A stretch of 64,000 bases of DNA from Bugula neritina (Eukaryota > Bryozoa > Gymnolaemata > Cheilostomatida > Bugulidae), in NCBI GenBank assembly GCA_964035545.1, contig OZ037767.1, positions 16,536,581-16,600,580 on the forward strand, read 5' to 3'. The position numbers were made by a program, and so were the translations under genes. Under the pieces are notes generated by a model. It searched no databases, was not told the DNA's origin, and worked only from the letters and a program-made list of their open reading frames with translations. This document shows positions 11,701 to 25,000 of the stretch, in pieces. Numbering within the stretch: the stretch's first letter is position 1; the number at the start of each line of letters is the position of its first letter.

Positions 11701-12053
11701 ATTGCAAAGTCGCACTGAATAAATTAGAAGAATTGTACGGCAAAAGAGAGAGTAAATTGGAAGTCGCCCAGGTGTTTGAAAATATTGGCACTATCAATTT
11801 CAACCAAGAAAATTATCAGGATGCATTAGAATATTACACCGTTTCGTACCAAATCAAGACAAAGCTGTATGGGAAGTACGTCAGGTTCAGCGTAGAACTG
11901 GCTAAAATTAATAGACATCTAGCTAAAGTCCACAGAGCTCTGGGGTGCATCAAGGAAAGCACGTATCACGAGCAAATGGCTGACAGAATTTCATTTCCTT
12001 CAGCTGGTCCCATAGAGAAACGGGGCTGCCCATTACTTCGACTACTAAAATGA
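8769..12053 (+). CDS. Intronless TPR-repeat protein, nephrocystin-3/kinesin-light-chain-like
   Basis: A single uninterrupted reading frame of 1094 residues in a neighbourhood where every other gene is split into 6-23 exons. Nearly the whole protein is tetratricopeptide repeats. Repeated helix pairs of the form A..Y..LG..Y...G.Y..AL.... are visible, for example NSIGECYYSQGDFTRALVHH, YNDLGYVYILREEYDKALDH and ENIGTINFNQENYQDALEYY. The 40-44 residue spacing is that of the long TPR class found in kinesin light chains and nephrocystin-3. No enzymatic or NB-ARC domain is seen, and no signal peptide or membrane segment. The role is presumably protein scaffolding; the partner is unknown. Eukaryotic AATAAA follows at 12150. 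The lack of introns suggests a retro-copied or expanded intronless family. Confidence 0.88.
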   Translation: MDKKVLESVQKLQLVKCSEGALEESMKIASAIEDVGMVYLESNAHHLALPYFKQALKMADSLLGLQAPTSEVMAGLHSKIGKVLTTQMKYHLALEHLNKAAHIYEGLRDPTLISMCSLAHTYNSLGVLKRQTCEFDCSQKLHFQALKLLQTQNDVGRELDKELAYTHTCIGDLFFDQCQFTKALQAYQRSATAYVVMDELCGGQELDCVIDLALVYIKRSQTFVKLANYEDGESEMQLGMNHVNEFFGGEIVHWIWPLCFIVLGEVGFIQKHLVYSRQAFEQALDLLADYYGPDNVGFPLIGRTYIGLATTLAYTNRFRDSKIYFDYALESYEEVYESPCHPELARVHNSIGECYYSQGDFTRALVHHHKALTMFKASLGKEVDHSLVSATYNSIGKLYTAIGDHVAAHDFLSQSYSINSRIYKDLNNEALISNFLNIGDVFLNEEKFQCALSFTSKAEESANAMTSMQTVHPLFVIIHNQMGHILKGEGKYEEAIKKYQNTCKICTSINRVFPTIDKALACFNCANTRYLKDEYTEANQNYQEGLNITKKILEVEKYIPPETALFHIELGQASFRVFDFESALKEYREADRLLNCVGLNFHVNKALVASYSGDAQFELGNISDALDLYLDALAIYQQVYQEFLDRKDIADVFHNIGVSYLKLGLYNSAIKYLGEAIKMKERLPEPSAPATANSYDAIGTVYHELDRHHLAMKYYKKSLELRQNHYCVNLAHADVATSYKLLAKSYSAVGDTDTAYQFQVKALEIITLLPVLKNGTTGLRTGEFLEAFAAILTEHGEFYQAKNQLQKALKAVSECQNKVKSMLLTHSMESSKLEKIIIRVSLPSVAKIHFQKGRVNYLHGISTFYDGINIGSRRPLLETALESFNEALSLVSQVDEPDNNSPDLAAIHLHLGRVYTQPTMAPLDSRNHATALCHHIKAVQILEWYYERNPIHRDIAIAYNDLGYVYILREEYDKALDHCKVALNKLEELYGKRESKLEVAQVFENIGTINFNQENYQDALEYYTVSYQIKTKLYGKYVRFSVELAKINRHLAKVHRALGCIKESTYHEQMADRISFPSAGPIEKRGCPLLRLLK

Positions 12054-12149
12054 GCTATATACGTGTGATAAATACTCAAGGCTTTAACTTTATAATTTTT
12101 GCATTCAAAGCCTTTTTCTGACATATTTTTTAATTTAACCTAATGCACC

Positions 12150-12155
12150 AATAAA
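12150..12155 (+). terminator. TPR gene polyadenylation signal
   Basis: AATAAA about 100 nt after the TPR stop codon. Confidence 0.6.
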
Positions 12156-13059
12156 CGATGTCAATAGATAAAAAGGCTCCCAGTATAGCTGTGAATGTTT
12201 ATATCTTAAGAAACTTGCTGCATACTACATACAGTTTATGGTTAAATAATTTACCAACAGCAAAATATAGGACAATGTATTTACTAAGAGTAAAAATGCC
12301 TTGCAATGATCTTGATTTTTTCAGTTTTATTCATAAAATAACATCTTAATAAAAATAGTAACATCTGGCAATGATGAATAAATCAAATTAAAATGTAGGC
12401 GGGCAATATACAATAGGAGAGCGTTGTATGTTGCACAACGTCATAGATATTCTACTACAAATAAATAAAATATATTCTATAATATATACTAGAGAAGAAT
12501 GTTTAGTAATTTACCCTTTGAGCAGTCATTTAATGAAATTTGAATAAGAAACGTTGATGCCAGAGCGAAAATTTATAAGTTTAGCACTCCTAGAAAAATA
12601 ATTTAATATGCACTCCAAAACTGTATAGCCTTGTATTTAATAAAACACATCCTAATAGCATAAGAAATATATAAAATAATAGCTCTGAGGTACAACACAA
12701 AATGAGAAAAAGACGGCATGAAACGAGCTCTCTGATTGGTGAGCACAGAAAATGATTAACAATAGTAGTGATAAGATTGCTAAAGCTGGACGGACATAAA
12801 CTGCTTAGCTAATTGTTATAATAATCATTAAAAAAAACATTTTATTTAATTACATCACGTGTTAAGAATACATGTTCTTTACAAACTGGAACTTTGTATA
12901 TAATGTACTTATAAAACATGACAGCAGCTAGACAAGCAGAGCATGTGCTTGCAAGGTGCTTCAGAATACATGGTAACACTGCTAGCGTACTCCACCAATC
13001 ACCATCTGCCTGACAATCATTAGTCTTATCAGAACGAGTGACACAGGATGAGGGGAAAT

Positions 13060-13065
13060 TTTATT
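13060..13065 (-). terminator. TOGARAM polyadenylation signal
   Basis: AATAAA on the minus strand about 30 nt beyond the TOGARAM stop codon. Confidence 0.65.
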
Positions 13066-13092
13066 GTCATGGTAACACAACTTTTCCACGTG

Positions 13093-16000
13093 TTAGGCGC
13101 CACTCAACTCCCTCACCATCGCAACAAGCTGAGGGTTCGAGTCCGGGGCACTCGAGCAGTACTCAAACAGGGCCGGACCCATCAGGCCGTACAGGTTCTT
13201 GATGTAGTCGGCGACGGCCTCCCGGAGGACGGCGGTGGAGCCAGTGGCAGAGAGAGAGCGTACCAGGTTCCACGCCAGCGGTAGACCGTGCAGAGTTACT
13301 TGCTTCGGCTTTGCAGAATACACTTTCTTAGCCAAATCTACAACCGAATATTGTATGCATAGGAATATCTGCAGAAAATAAAGTAACACGGTAATGGAGG
13401 GTATCTGCAACAGTAGGCATTTACAGCAGGAAGAAACAGCAGGTAAAGTGATATAGACTGAGAGTAACAGCATGTAAAGTGATATAGACTGAGAGTAAAC
13501 TGGTCTACTTACAGGAAACTCTGTCGATGATATCTGGCTTAGTCTTGGCTGTTGCGTTAACAGTGACTTGAACAAACGGATGAAACAACTGCACGTGGTC
13601 TAAAACACAACATTTACACATTCAACAGTGTCAGCTATACGCTGTCAAGAGTGTCAGCTATACGCTGTCAAGAGTGTCAGCTATACGCTGTCAAGAGTGT
13701 CAGCTATACGCTGTCAAGAGTGTCAGCTATACGCTGTCGACAGCACCAATTATACACTGGTCAACAGCATCAACTGTACGCTGTCGAAAAACTAAAGTGG
13801 GCGGAGTCTCTTACCGAGGTTATTGATGAAAGCATCCAATAGGTTAGAAGCTTTCTTGTACATTTCCGCGTTTTTAGATGCGAGTCCAGCGGCCGTGTTT
13901 TGTACGAGGAGAGTGAGTGATGCGAGGCTGATTTCCTGTTTGACGTCAACCAAGATGGATGCCAGAGTGTCCAACGCGTGCAACGCCACCTTCGAGTTGG
14001 AGTCCTTCACCAGCATGGCATACTTGTCAAATATCTAAACACAAGACAAACATTTCTCCATCATATTAGACAAGGGTACATCCTTTAATTTCTTTCATAA
14101 TGAAATTTTCCAGTTCAATTTATTTGACCCATCAAAGTCACAATACAGTTACTTAAATAAATGATCAAATGATGTAAGCATGTATTGTAAAATGACTAGA
14201 AAGACAACTGCTACAACTATTGCACACCTTGATGGGCTGAGCCGCTAACACCTTGGGCCTGTGATGTACGACCTCCACCAGGTCTGATATACTCTTGTTT
14301 CTCTCGCTCCACTGGGTGGAAGACATTTTCTTTATCAGCTGAGTGGCTTCCTCTGAGGCCTGAGCGCTGACAGCTGACTTCCTGGATACCACGCTGTAAA
14401 ATGTAGAGGTCAGTGTGTAGTGTAGAGGACAGTGTATAGTGTAGAGGATAGTGTATAGTGTAGAGGATGGTGTATAGTGTAGAGGATGGTGTACAGTGTA
14501 GAGAGCAGTGTATAGTGTAGAGTATAGTGTAGAGGATAGTGTATAGTGTAGAGGATAGTGTATAGTGTAGTGTATAGTGTAGAGAGCAATGTATAGTGTA
14601 GAGGACAGTGTATAGTGTAGAGGATAGTGTATAGTGTAGAGGATGGTGTATAGTGTAGAGGATGGTGTATAGTGTAGAGGATAGTGTATAGTGTAGAGGG
14701 TAGTGTAACACATAGAGGATAGTGTAACACGTAGAGGATGGTGTATAGTGTAGAGGATAGTGTACAGTGTAGAGGGTAGTGTATGGTGTAGACTGTAGAG
14801 GGTAGTGTATAGTGTAGACTGTAGAGGGTAGTGTATAGTGTAGAGGATAGTGTATAGTGTAGAGAGCAGTGTATAGTGTAGAGGATGGTGTATAGTGTAG
14901 AGGATAGTGTATAGTATAGTGTATAGTGTAGAGGATAGTGTATAGTGTAGTGTATAGTGTAGAGGATAGTGTATAGTGTAGAGGATAGTGTATAGTGTAT
15001 AGTGTAGAGGATAGTGTATAGTGTAGAGGATAGTGTATAGTGTAGAGGATAGTGTATAGTGTAGAGAGCAGTGTATAGTGTAGAGGATAGTGTATAGTGT
15101 AGAGGATAGTGTATAGTGTAGAGAGCAGTGTATAGTGTAGAGGATGGTGTATAGTGTAGAGGATAGTGTATAGTATAGTGTATAGTGTAGAGGATAGTGT
15201 ATAGTGTAGTGTATAGTGTAGAGGATAGTGTATAGTGTAGAGGATAGTGTATAGTGTAGAGGATAGTGTATAGTGTAGAGAGCAGTGTATAGTGTAGAGG
15301 ATAGTGTATAGTGTAGAGGATAGTGTATAGTGTAGAGGATAGTGTATAGTGTAGAGGATAGTGTATAGTGTAGAGGATAGTGTATAGTGTAGAGGGTAGT
15401 GTATAGTGTAGAGGATAGTGTATAGTGTAAAGGATAGTGTATAGTGTAGAGGGTAGTGTATAGTGTAGAGGATAGTGTATAGTGTAAAGGATGGTGTATA
15501 GTGTAGAGGATAGTGTATAGTGTAGAGAGCAGTGTATAGTGTAGAGGATAGTGTATAGTGTAGAGGATAGTGTATAGTGTAGAGAGCAGTGTATAGTGTA
15601 GAGGATGGTGTATAGTGTAGAGGATAGTGTATAGTATAGTGTATAGTGTAGAGGATAGTGTATAGTGTAGTGTATAGTGTAGAGGATAGTGTATAGTGTA
15701 GAGGATAGTGTATAGTGTAGAGGATAGTGTATAGTGTAGAGAGCAGTGTATAGTGTAGAGGATAGTGTATAGTGTAGAGGATAGTGTATAGTGTAGAGGA
15801 TAGTGTATAGTGTAGAGGATAGTGTATAGTGTAGAGGATAGTGTATAGTGTAGAGGGTAGTGTATAGTGTAGAGGATAGTGTATAGTGTAAAGGATAGTG
15901 TATAGTGTAGAGGGTAGTGTATAGTGTAGAGGATAGTGTATAGTGTAAAGGATGGTGTATAGTGTAGAGGATAGTGTATAGTGTAGAGGACAGTGTAGAG

Positions 16001-19000
16001 AATAGTGTATAGTGTAGAGGACAGTGTATAGTGTAGAGGATAGTGTATAGTGTAGAGGATAGTGTATAGTGTAGAGGATAGTGTATAGTGTAGAGGATAG
16101 TGTATAGTGTAGAGGGTAGTGTATAGTGTAGAGGATAGTGTATAGTGTAAAGGATGGTGTATAGTGTAGAGGATAGTGTATAGTGTAGAGGACAGTGTAG
16201 AGAATAGTGTATAGTGTAGAGGACAGTGTATAGTGTAGAGGATAGTGTATAGTGTAGAGGATAGTGTATAGTGTAGAGGGTAGTGTATAGTGTAGAGGGT
16301 AGTGTATAGTGTAGAGGATAGTGTATAGTGTAGAGGATAGTGTATAGTGTAGAGGACAGTGTATAGTGTAGAGGATAGTGTAGAGGATAGTGTATAGTGT
16401 AGAGAGCAGTGTATAGTGTAGAGGATAGTGTATAGTGTAGAGAGCAGTGTATAGTGTAGAGGACAGTGTATAGTGCAGAGAGCAGTGTAGAGGATAGTGT
16501 ATAGTGTAGAGGACAGTGTATAGTGTAGAGGATAGTGTATAGTGTAGAGGATGGTGTATAGTGTAGAGGATGGTGTATAGTGTAGAGGGTAGTGTATAGT
16601 GTAGAGGATGGTGTATAGTGTAGAGGATGGTGTATAGTGTAGAGGGTAGTGTATAGTGTAGAGGATGGTGTATAGTGTAGAGGGTAGTGTATAGTGTAGA
16701 GGATAGTGTATAGTGTAGAGGACAGTGTATAGTGTAGAGGATAGTGTATAGTGTAGAGGATAGTGTATAGTGTAGAGAGCAGTGTATAGTGTAGAGGACA
16801 GTGTATAGTGCAGAGAGCAGTGTAGAGGATAGTGTATAGTGTAGAGGACAGTGTATAGTGTAGAGGATAGTGTATAGTGTAGAGGATGGTGTATAGTGTA
16901 GAGGATGGTGTATAGTGTAGAGGGTAGTGTATAGTGTAGAGGATGGTGTATAGTGTAGAGGATGGTGTATAGTGTAGAGGGTAGTGTATAGTGTAGAGGA
17001 TGGTGTACAGTGTAGAGGATAGTGTATAGTGTAGAGGATAGTGTATAGTGTAGAGGATAGTGTATAGTGTAGAGGATAGTGTGTAGTGTAGAGATTGCTG
17101 TGCCGAGACACCCTCACCTGCTGGCACCAGACACGTTAGACTCAGCGCTGTTAGTCCGAGAACCCCGAGTCATAGTCCCAGTTCTACGAGCGCCAGTAGC
17201 GCTGGGGGTGTCGTTGGGCATTCCACCCAGCCCCTTCAACCTGAGATTCTCAACTATCTGCTTGACCTCTCTGAAGTCAGTGGAGGTCGTGTACTTGGCT
17301 AGCATCGACTCAAACTCCGGGTGTTCGCTGATGGACAGCAGAATCTTCCGTGCATACCATCTGTAAAGTGACAACATATATCATACGTATTATAACATAT
17401 ATCATACGTATTACAACACATATCATACATATTACATCATACGTATTACATCATATGTCATACATATTATAACAATGACTAGAGCAGGTAAGTGTATAAA
17501 GGAGACATGCAGGTAAACCCCGCCCCTACCTGGCCTGTTGCGAAGGATCCCGACACATTACTGCCAGAGCCGGGATAATCTTATCCGTCAAGTCCTTCAC
17601 ACCACTCAGTAGCTTGCCCGGGCCAAGTTTATCACACAACGCAGACATGTGCTGTGCTGTGACCTTGCGTACCTGGACGATCTTGTGTCTGTAAGTACGT
17701 ATGTACTCAGTGAACGTATTGAAGTACTGAAGTGGTATACTATATATACTGTGTAAGTACTGAAGTGGTATAGTGTATATACACAGTGTAAGTACTGAAG
17801 TGGTATACTGTATATACACAGTGTAAGTACTGAAGTGGTATACTGTATATACACTGTGTAAGTACTGAAGTGGTATACTGTATATACACAGTGTAAGTAC
17901 TGAAGTGGTATACTGTATATACACAGTGTAAGTACTGAAGTGGTATACTGTATATACACAGTGTAAGTACTGAAGTGGTATACTGTATAAACACTCACTG
18001 AGAGCCTCCAGCAATGAAGGCAGCGAGACAGCGCTGAGGCGTCGAGTCACTGATCATAGCACTGAGAGTTTTCTCCAACTCGGCGCGGATAAACTCGTTG
18101 GACTCGCCATTCTTCTGCAGCAGAACTTTGGCGCACGTCTCCAGCTCCTACAAACAGGAAGTGGTAACAGACACAAAGGACACCAGAGGAATAAATGCAG
18201 GAAACTCCTAAAGGAAATAGGCGAGACACTCACGGGGTCCATTGATCTCTTCAGAGTGGAGAACATGTCCGCCAGGGTGATGATGGCGTATCGGGCCACC
18301 TGGCTTCGCAGATTCTGCACCTCTGATATCAGGGCCAACGTAACGCTGTGGACAGAGGCCATTAGCACGTCTGTATGGTGGTGAGCCAGACGCCTGATCT
18401 TAGTCATGGCTTCTATCTTGTTCGACCTTTTAGCAGCAAAGAAAAATGACAATACTACATTTATAGCAAAATTACAAATAATAAACCAGAATAAATAAAA
18501 AATTGAAATGAACTAAAATTCAGAATGTACTAGAAGAATAGCCAGCTACGAAACAGGATATGAGGTGGAGATGTGACTGACCAATCACTGTCAGCTATGA
18601 GTCGCATGGCATCCTTGAAGACTAAGGAGGGTTTGGTGAAAGGTCTAAGCTCCTCTTCTATAGGAGCATACTGCGAGTGAGCTGATAGGACAGGAGATCT
18701 CGTCCGCGACCTGGCCGGGTCTGTAGCAGACGTCGATGACGACTTGCCTGGTGCGTTCCCAGCTGTAAGACACCACCAAGTTAGACACACGAAATCAACT
18801 TACGGAAGAGTTGAAAAAGAAACCATCTATGAACTCCGTAAGACTGACCTATTATAAGTTCTGGGTCAAAGTCAGCATTTGTCTCCTCGTGTTTCCGTCG
18901 CTCTGCCAACTCCCTTCTACGCTCCGCAGCTGCTTCCTGTTGTTCTCTTCTCTTTCGCTTCTGTTCTTGTTCCTGTAATGTACTCTACTTCACTTACTAC

Positions 19001-22000
19001 TGTATTTCCTGTACTACTCTACTGATAGTGACTCACGCATTCTACTGACAGTGACTCATCTTCTAACAGTAACTCATGTACTCTACTCATAGTCACTCAA
19101 GTACTGATAGTGACTCCACTACGGGTATTACCAACCTGCTCTACTCTACGCTGTTCCTCGGCAGCCTGCAGCGCCTCCTCCTTCTCTTTCAGCAGACGTC
19201 TAGCGGCAGCAGCTTCTTCCTGTTTCTCTTTCTTCTTCAACTGAGCTCTCTCCTTAAGACCTTTCGACATCTGCAGGCTATCAACTTCCTGTACGAGATG
19301 ACGCGATGTTTACCAACACGATTCATGTAACAAACTAGGTACTACATCACACATACTAACTACACTACATACTAACTACACTACATACTAACTACACTAC
19401 ACACTAACTACACTACATACTAACTACACTATATACTAACTACACTACACACTAACTACACTACATACTAACTACACTACATACTAACTACACTACGTAC
19501 TAACTACATTACGTACTAACTACACTACATACTAACTACACTACATACTAACTACACTACACACTAACTACACTACATACTAACTACACTACATACTAAC
19601 TACACTACACACTAACTACACTACATACTAACTACACTATATACTAACTACACTACATACTAACTACACTATATACTAACTACACTATATACCAACTACA
19701 CTACACACTAACTACACTACATACTAACTACACTACATACTAACTACACTACATACTAACTACACTACATACTAACTACACTACATACTAACTACACTAC
19801 ATACTAACTACACTACATACTAACTACACTACATACTAACTACACTACACACCAACTACACTACATACTAACTACACTACATACTAACTACACTACACAC
19901 TAACTACACTACATACTAACTACACTACATACTAACTACACTACATACTAACTACACTACATACTAACTACACTACACACTAACTACACTACATACTAAC
20001 TACATTACATACTAACTACACTACACACTAACTACACTACATACCTCATCCGACTCCTTTGAGAATTCACTAATCTGCTCCTTGAGCGTTCCGTAACCAG
20101 ACGACATTGATTTGCTGAGAGAGTTGGACCTGTCGGTTCTCCTGTTGATGGAGTTAGACCTTTCTCTCTCTTTCACCGAGTCTCCGTCAAACACACCTAA
20201 AGAGTGGTGCAGGACATAGTAACAACACTATGACACGTAATGTCAGGTGTTGAAGGGAGAAGGAACCGAGCAAATATCTTGTATCAATTTCAACGATTTC
20301 TAAAGCTGTAGATAAGATCAGGGCTACCTCAACTATAGGTAGAGTTACTAAATGCTCTTTTGTCATAAAACACGAGGTAGCAGCAGTGATGGAAACAATA
20401 ATGTATAACCAATAATGCAAACACACCCTAAGACTAGAGCAGCTTTTTAAAAAGCAAGTAAGAGTCATAATGGCTACGGCCCTGGCACCATGGGGTGAGT
20501 CACCATATGATGAGGGGGTGAGTCACCATATGATGAGGGGATGAGTCACCACATGAGGGGATGAGTCACCTACCTTTACCAATCACTGTGACCAGCTCTG
20601 AGTCATCATCTAAAGGAATCATGCCAGGAGCGGAGCTAGCGGACACACCGAGGGGGGACAGGGAGTTGCCAGTGTCTTAGAACACATACAGAACAGCAAA
20701 CATGTGAAGCAAGAAACGCATACGGCGGTATTCACAGCATTCAAGTGACACTACACTGTACACAAGTGTTTACACATAGCATACATGTGTCTACACATAG
20801 CATAAACCAGGTATGGCAAGTGTACAAATGTGAGGCAGTGACACAACGTAAAGGTTGTACATTGTGATACAAACACAACACAGAATAAACAATATTGACT
20901 GTAAACAAGACTTGCCAACTCAACTCAATACAGGGGCAGACGACTCACTTGCTTTCTGTGGGCGTGTCCGTTTGACAGAAGGCTGTTTGGGCGGAGTATC
21001 AGCGTGATCGTCACTGTACCCCCGACCAAACACCGCCACGGGATCCTCCTGGTCTGCTGCCACGTTGGAGGTGCTGCCAACTGAGCTCCTGCTAGACGAC
21101 TGCTTAATTTTACTCACCAGACTGTCCGACTTCACCAGCCCTTCAAATCAAATCAAGAGACATAGTGAGTCACATGAGAGCCATATGAGGCAGTGAGTCA
21201 CATGACACAGTGAGAGTCACATGACATAGTGAGTCACATGACATAGTGAGCCACATGAGAGCCACATGAAGCAGTGAGTCACATGAGAGCCACATGATAT
21301 AGTGAGTCACATGACACAGTGAGAGTCACATGATATAGTGAGAGTCACATGACACAGTGAGTCACATGACAGTGTGAGTCACATGACACAGTGAGAGTCA
21401 CATGATTTAGTGAGAGTCACATGACACAGTGAGAGTCACATGACACAGTGAGAGTCACATGACAGTGTGAGTCACATGACACAGTGAGAGTCACATGATA
21501 TAGTGAGAGTCACATGACACAGTGAGAGTCACATGACACAGTGAGAGTCACATGATATAGTGAGAGTCACATGACACAGTGAGTCAAAGGACACAGTGAG
21601 AGTCACATGACACAGTGAGAGTCACATGACACTGAGTGTGAGAAGATGAACTTGGGGAAAATGGTGGATAAAGAAACTGTGAAGAGGTGTGCATACTTAA
21701 TATTAGCTAGCAGTGTTGATGTACTACAGCAATAACAAGGCTAGTAGAGTATATAGCCCTTGAGAGATATATGTATAATATAATATATTCTATCTATAGT
21801 CGTATCTCAACTCACTCAAATCACTGTCCTTCATGCCAGAAAGAGGCTGAACAGCCGGAATTTTCTCAGCACCAGGTCGTCCGACGTCTGAGTTCGTCTT
21901 GGGTTTGGACTTGGCCTGCGAGTTGTGTCTGGCCAACATGGGCTTAGCTTCAAATGGATTCCCTCCCTTAGATGGAGAATGTCTGGAAATTATAGAAACT

Positions 22001-25000
22001 TTAAACCAACTTTCCAAGAATTGGCAGTACATAAATATTGAAGGATTCGCCTGACTGGCTAATGGAGAACCCGAAGAAACATGTCACATCTTACCTTACT
22101 ATGGAAGTACTTACCTTGTTATAGAAGATGCCGGAAGAACTTACCCTGCTATGGAAGTACTTACCTTACTATGGAAGTACTTACCTTGTTATAGAAGATG
22201 CCGGAAGAACTTACCCTGCTATGGAAGTACTTACCTTACTATGGAAGTACTTACCTTGCTATGGAAGTACTTACCTTGCTATGGAAGTACTTACCCTGAT
22301 ATGGAAGATGTCAGAAGAACTTACCCTGCTATGGAAGTACTTACCCTGCTATGGAAGTACTTACTTTGCTATGGAAGATACTAGAAGAACTTACCCTGAT
22401 ATGGAAGATGCTGGAAGTACTTACCCTGATATGGAAGATGCTGGAAGTACTTACCCTGATATGGAAGATGTCAGAAGAACTTACCCTGATATGGAAGATG
22501 CCGGAAGTACTTACCCTGATATGGAAGATGCTGGACTCATCGCAGATGAACTCTCTTGTTTCTCCAACTTCTCAAACAGTTTGTTGAGTTTCTTCTTGGA
22601 GGCGGAGTTTCGAATCTTATTTAGGCTGGCATTGAGCTGTGGAACGTAGAAATACAGATGTCACATGAGTTGAGCATGTCACAAGAGTTGAGTATGTCAC
22701 ATGAGCATGTCACATAATTTGAGTATGTCATACGAGTGAGGTGATATTCAAAAGCAGAAGAAATATAAATTATAATGAATATTAAATAGTAAGAACAGGT
22801 GCAATCAAAACGATTACAGAAACTAACTACACTGTACTAAAAATTACTAGAAACTCATAGCAATTGACAGATGGAAAATGTCGCCATATTGGAAATATTC
22901 AGTTAGGAATCAGTTGGAAACATTGTTTTTGTAGCCTGAGTATCAAACCTGAACACGACAGGCTATGGTAAGACGAATCAAGAGAAGGAATGGGTTGAAG
23001 AGGAACTCAGATATGCAGAAGGATGAAGGTTGAGCAGCAGAAGAAATGGAAGAGATGTGAGAAGAACTAATAACGGAGTAAACTTTACCTCCTTATTGCT
23101 TATTAGCTACAGAATATTACAGTCTGAGTCATATTCATTTTCTATGTTTTATTCTACTTTAGAAAGCATATCTGTCCAATAGAAACTATTGGCTGACTGA
23201 AATAATGAGGTTCACAAATATCAGAAAAAAAGAAGACAAATCCTAAGAGATATTTTCACCACTGATGGACTGCATAGCTGTTTGATGAATGGAAAGGTAA
23301 AATATATATCTGGTACCTGGTTATTGAACAAATATAATAGAATGCTTAGAATAGATAGCAAAGCCATGCAGCTGTTTTATGGCAATATTATGTAACAAGG
23401 ACTGAGTACAGTTAGTGTTGCTATAATACATTACTCTGCTATTGTCTCTAGTCACACAACACAATAACACCATAACAATACCTCAATAGAAGCTATAAAT
23501 GCTGCCTTATAATACCTGCCTGCATTGATTTCCCCTGAAACAATGCCTGGTATGGCCTATTAGTGTTGTATCAACAGAATATCACTGGAGTTAGCGGTTT
23601 TAGTCTAGCACTGTTTTGATTGAGCATTGAGCAATTACACAGAGCAAAGTGTAGGCATGTGCTACCTGCAGTGACCTGCTATGTCAGGCAGCAGCGGCAG
23701 CAGTAGTACCTGCTGTCTGTCTCTTTCAACCCTCACTTATTAGACTCACTACACAACATAAGCATAGTCTCAGATGTGCCCAACCAGCTTACCACTCAGT
23801 CTATAGCTATGCTACCCAACACGCCCACTTGAAACAACCAATCCCGTGACAGCTAACAGCTCGAGTAACAGAGCCAATCAGGCGACAGCTAACAACCAAT
23901 GAACCAATCAACTTCAGTCTCAAGACTCAACAAACCTGAGGAAGCTCTTCGGCCCCGCCTTCTGTGACATCATCTCCAGCAGATGTCGGGCTGTGACTCT
24001 TGGATATGGGAGGTACTTTACTCGGCGGCTTTTTAGACCCAGACTTACGGCCAATAGAATCCGACTTGACGGGAATGCTGGACTGAGAGGCGACTGTAGA
24101 ATAGAGGAACAAATGTGACAGGAGACGCTATGAGAGGTCTTAGCGACACAAACACCCCCTCCCTTTCCCCTACGACAGAGCCAGTTGAAGCCCTGAGGGG
24201 GTGTATTTACACAAACCTACTAGAAATCTATATACTCGAGTGTATGGAATATAATTCAGCAGGTAAAGTGTTGAATAACAGCAGATGTGTCTCAAGTGCT
24301 CCACTTCAACACTTCACTTTGTATAAACCAGTTGTACTGTAGCAGGAGAGAGAGAGATAACGTCACAGCTGTTACTAGTTACTACCCCTTAGTTACTACA
24401 CCCTAATTACTACTATATAGTTACTACCCCTTAGTTACTACACCCTAAGTACTACTATTTAGTTACTACCCCCTAGGCTCTAGTTATTAACCCTAGCTAC
24501 TACTCCCCCAGCTACTACCATCTAGTTACTACTCCTAGTTACTACCCCTTAGTTACTACTCCTAGTTACTACCCCTTACAAGCAGTACTGTCTCTACGCT
24601 GACCCAGGGAATATATATATGTTGAGCCACTCACGCAAACAATATATCACAACTCCAACACAAAATATAACAAACTCAGGGATAGTTTAAGCTTTCTAAA
24701 AACTCTACAAAAAGCAATAGCCTTGAAAACCCACCTTTAGTAGGGGTGGTGCTGCCGTCGTAGCCCCATGTTTGATTGGCCAGAGCAATCACAGACCCTG
24801 TACTGCTGTCAACTAAATAATATCAGAAGGAACCGTGTGTTAAATAATATTCAGTGAAGTGTCCAAGCAGCAAGTGAAGTGAAGAGAATATGAAGTGGTG
24901 AATATAAAGTAGGGAATTGAGTAGGGATACGTGTGAATATTGCCAATGGATATGATATCTCAATATTATGCAATGACAACAAATCTCAAAATGTTAACTA

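Larger units (their letters stand above)
12054..13092. other. Convergent 3' flanks of TPR gene and TOGARAM
   Basis: Tail-to-tail spacer of about 1 kb, AT-rich. AATAAA for the TPR gene lies at 12150-12155, and AATAAA for TOGARAM (minus strand) at 13065-13060. Nothing else recognisable. Confidence 0.65.

Noticed and set aside
13337-13368. Acceptor at about 13369 for the last TOGARAM exon
   Set aside because: Using ttctgcag there puts the exon in the wrong phase. The acceptor gttgtag giving a start at 13337 keeps the frame and gives a total of exactly 1710 codons.
14217-17127. Open frames of more than 900 codons rich in LYTIHYPLHYT on the minus strand
   Set aside because: They are produced by a 19-bp repeat lacking stop codons. 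They occur in more than one phase, run into the TOGARAM exon in the wrong frame, and sit exactly between two well-supported splice sites.
22128-22649. Frames with repeated WKYLPCYGSTY or YPDMEDAGS on the + strand
   Set aside because: Generated by the donor-type array antisense to TOGARAM.
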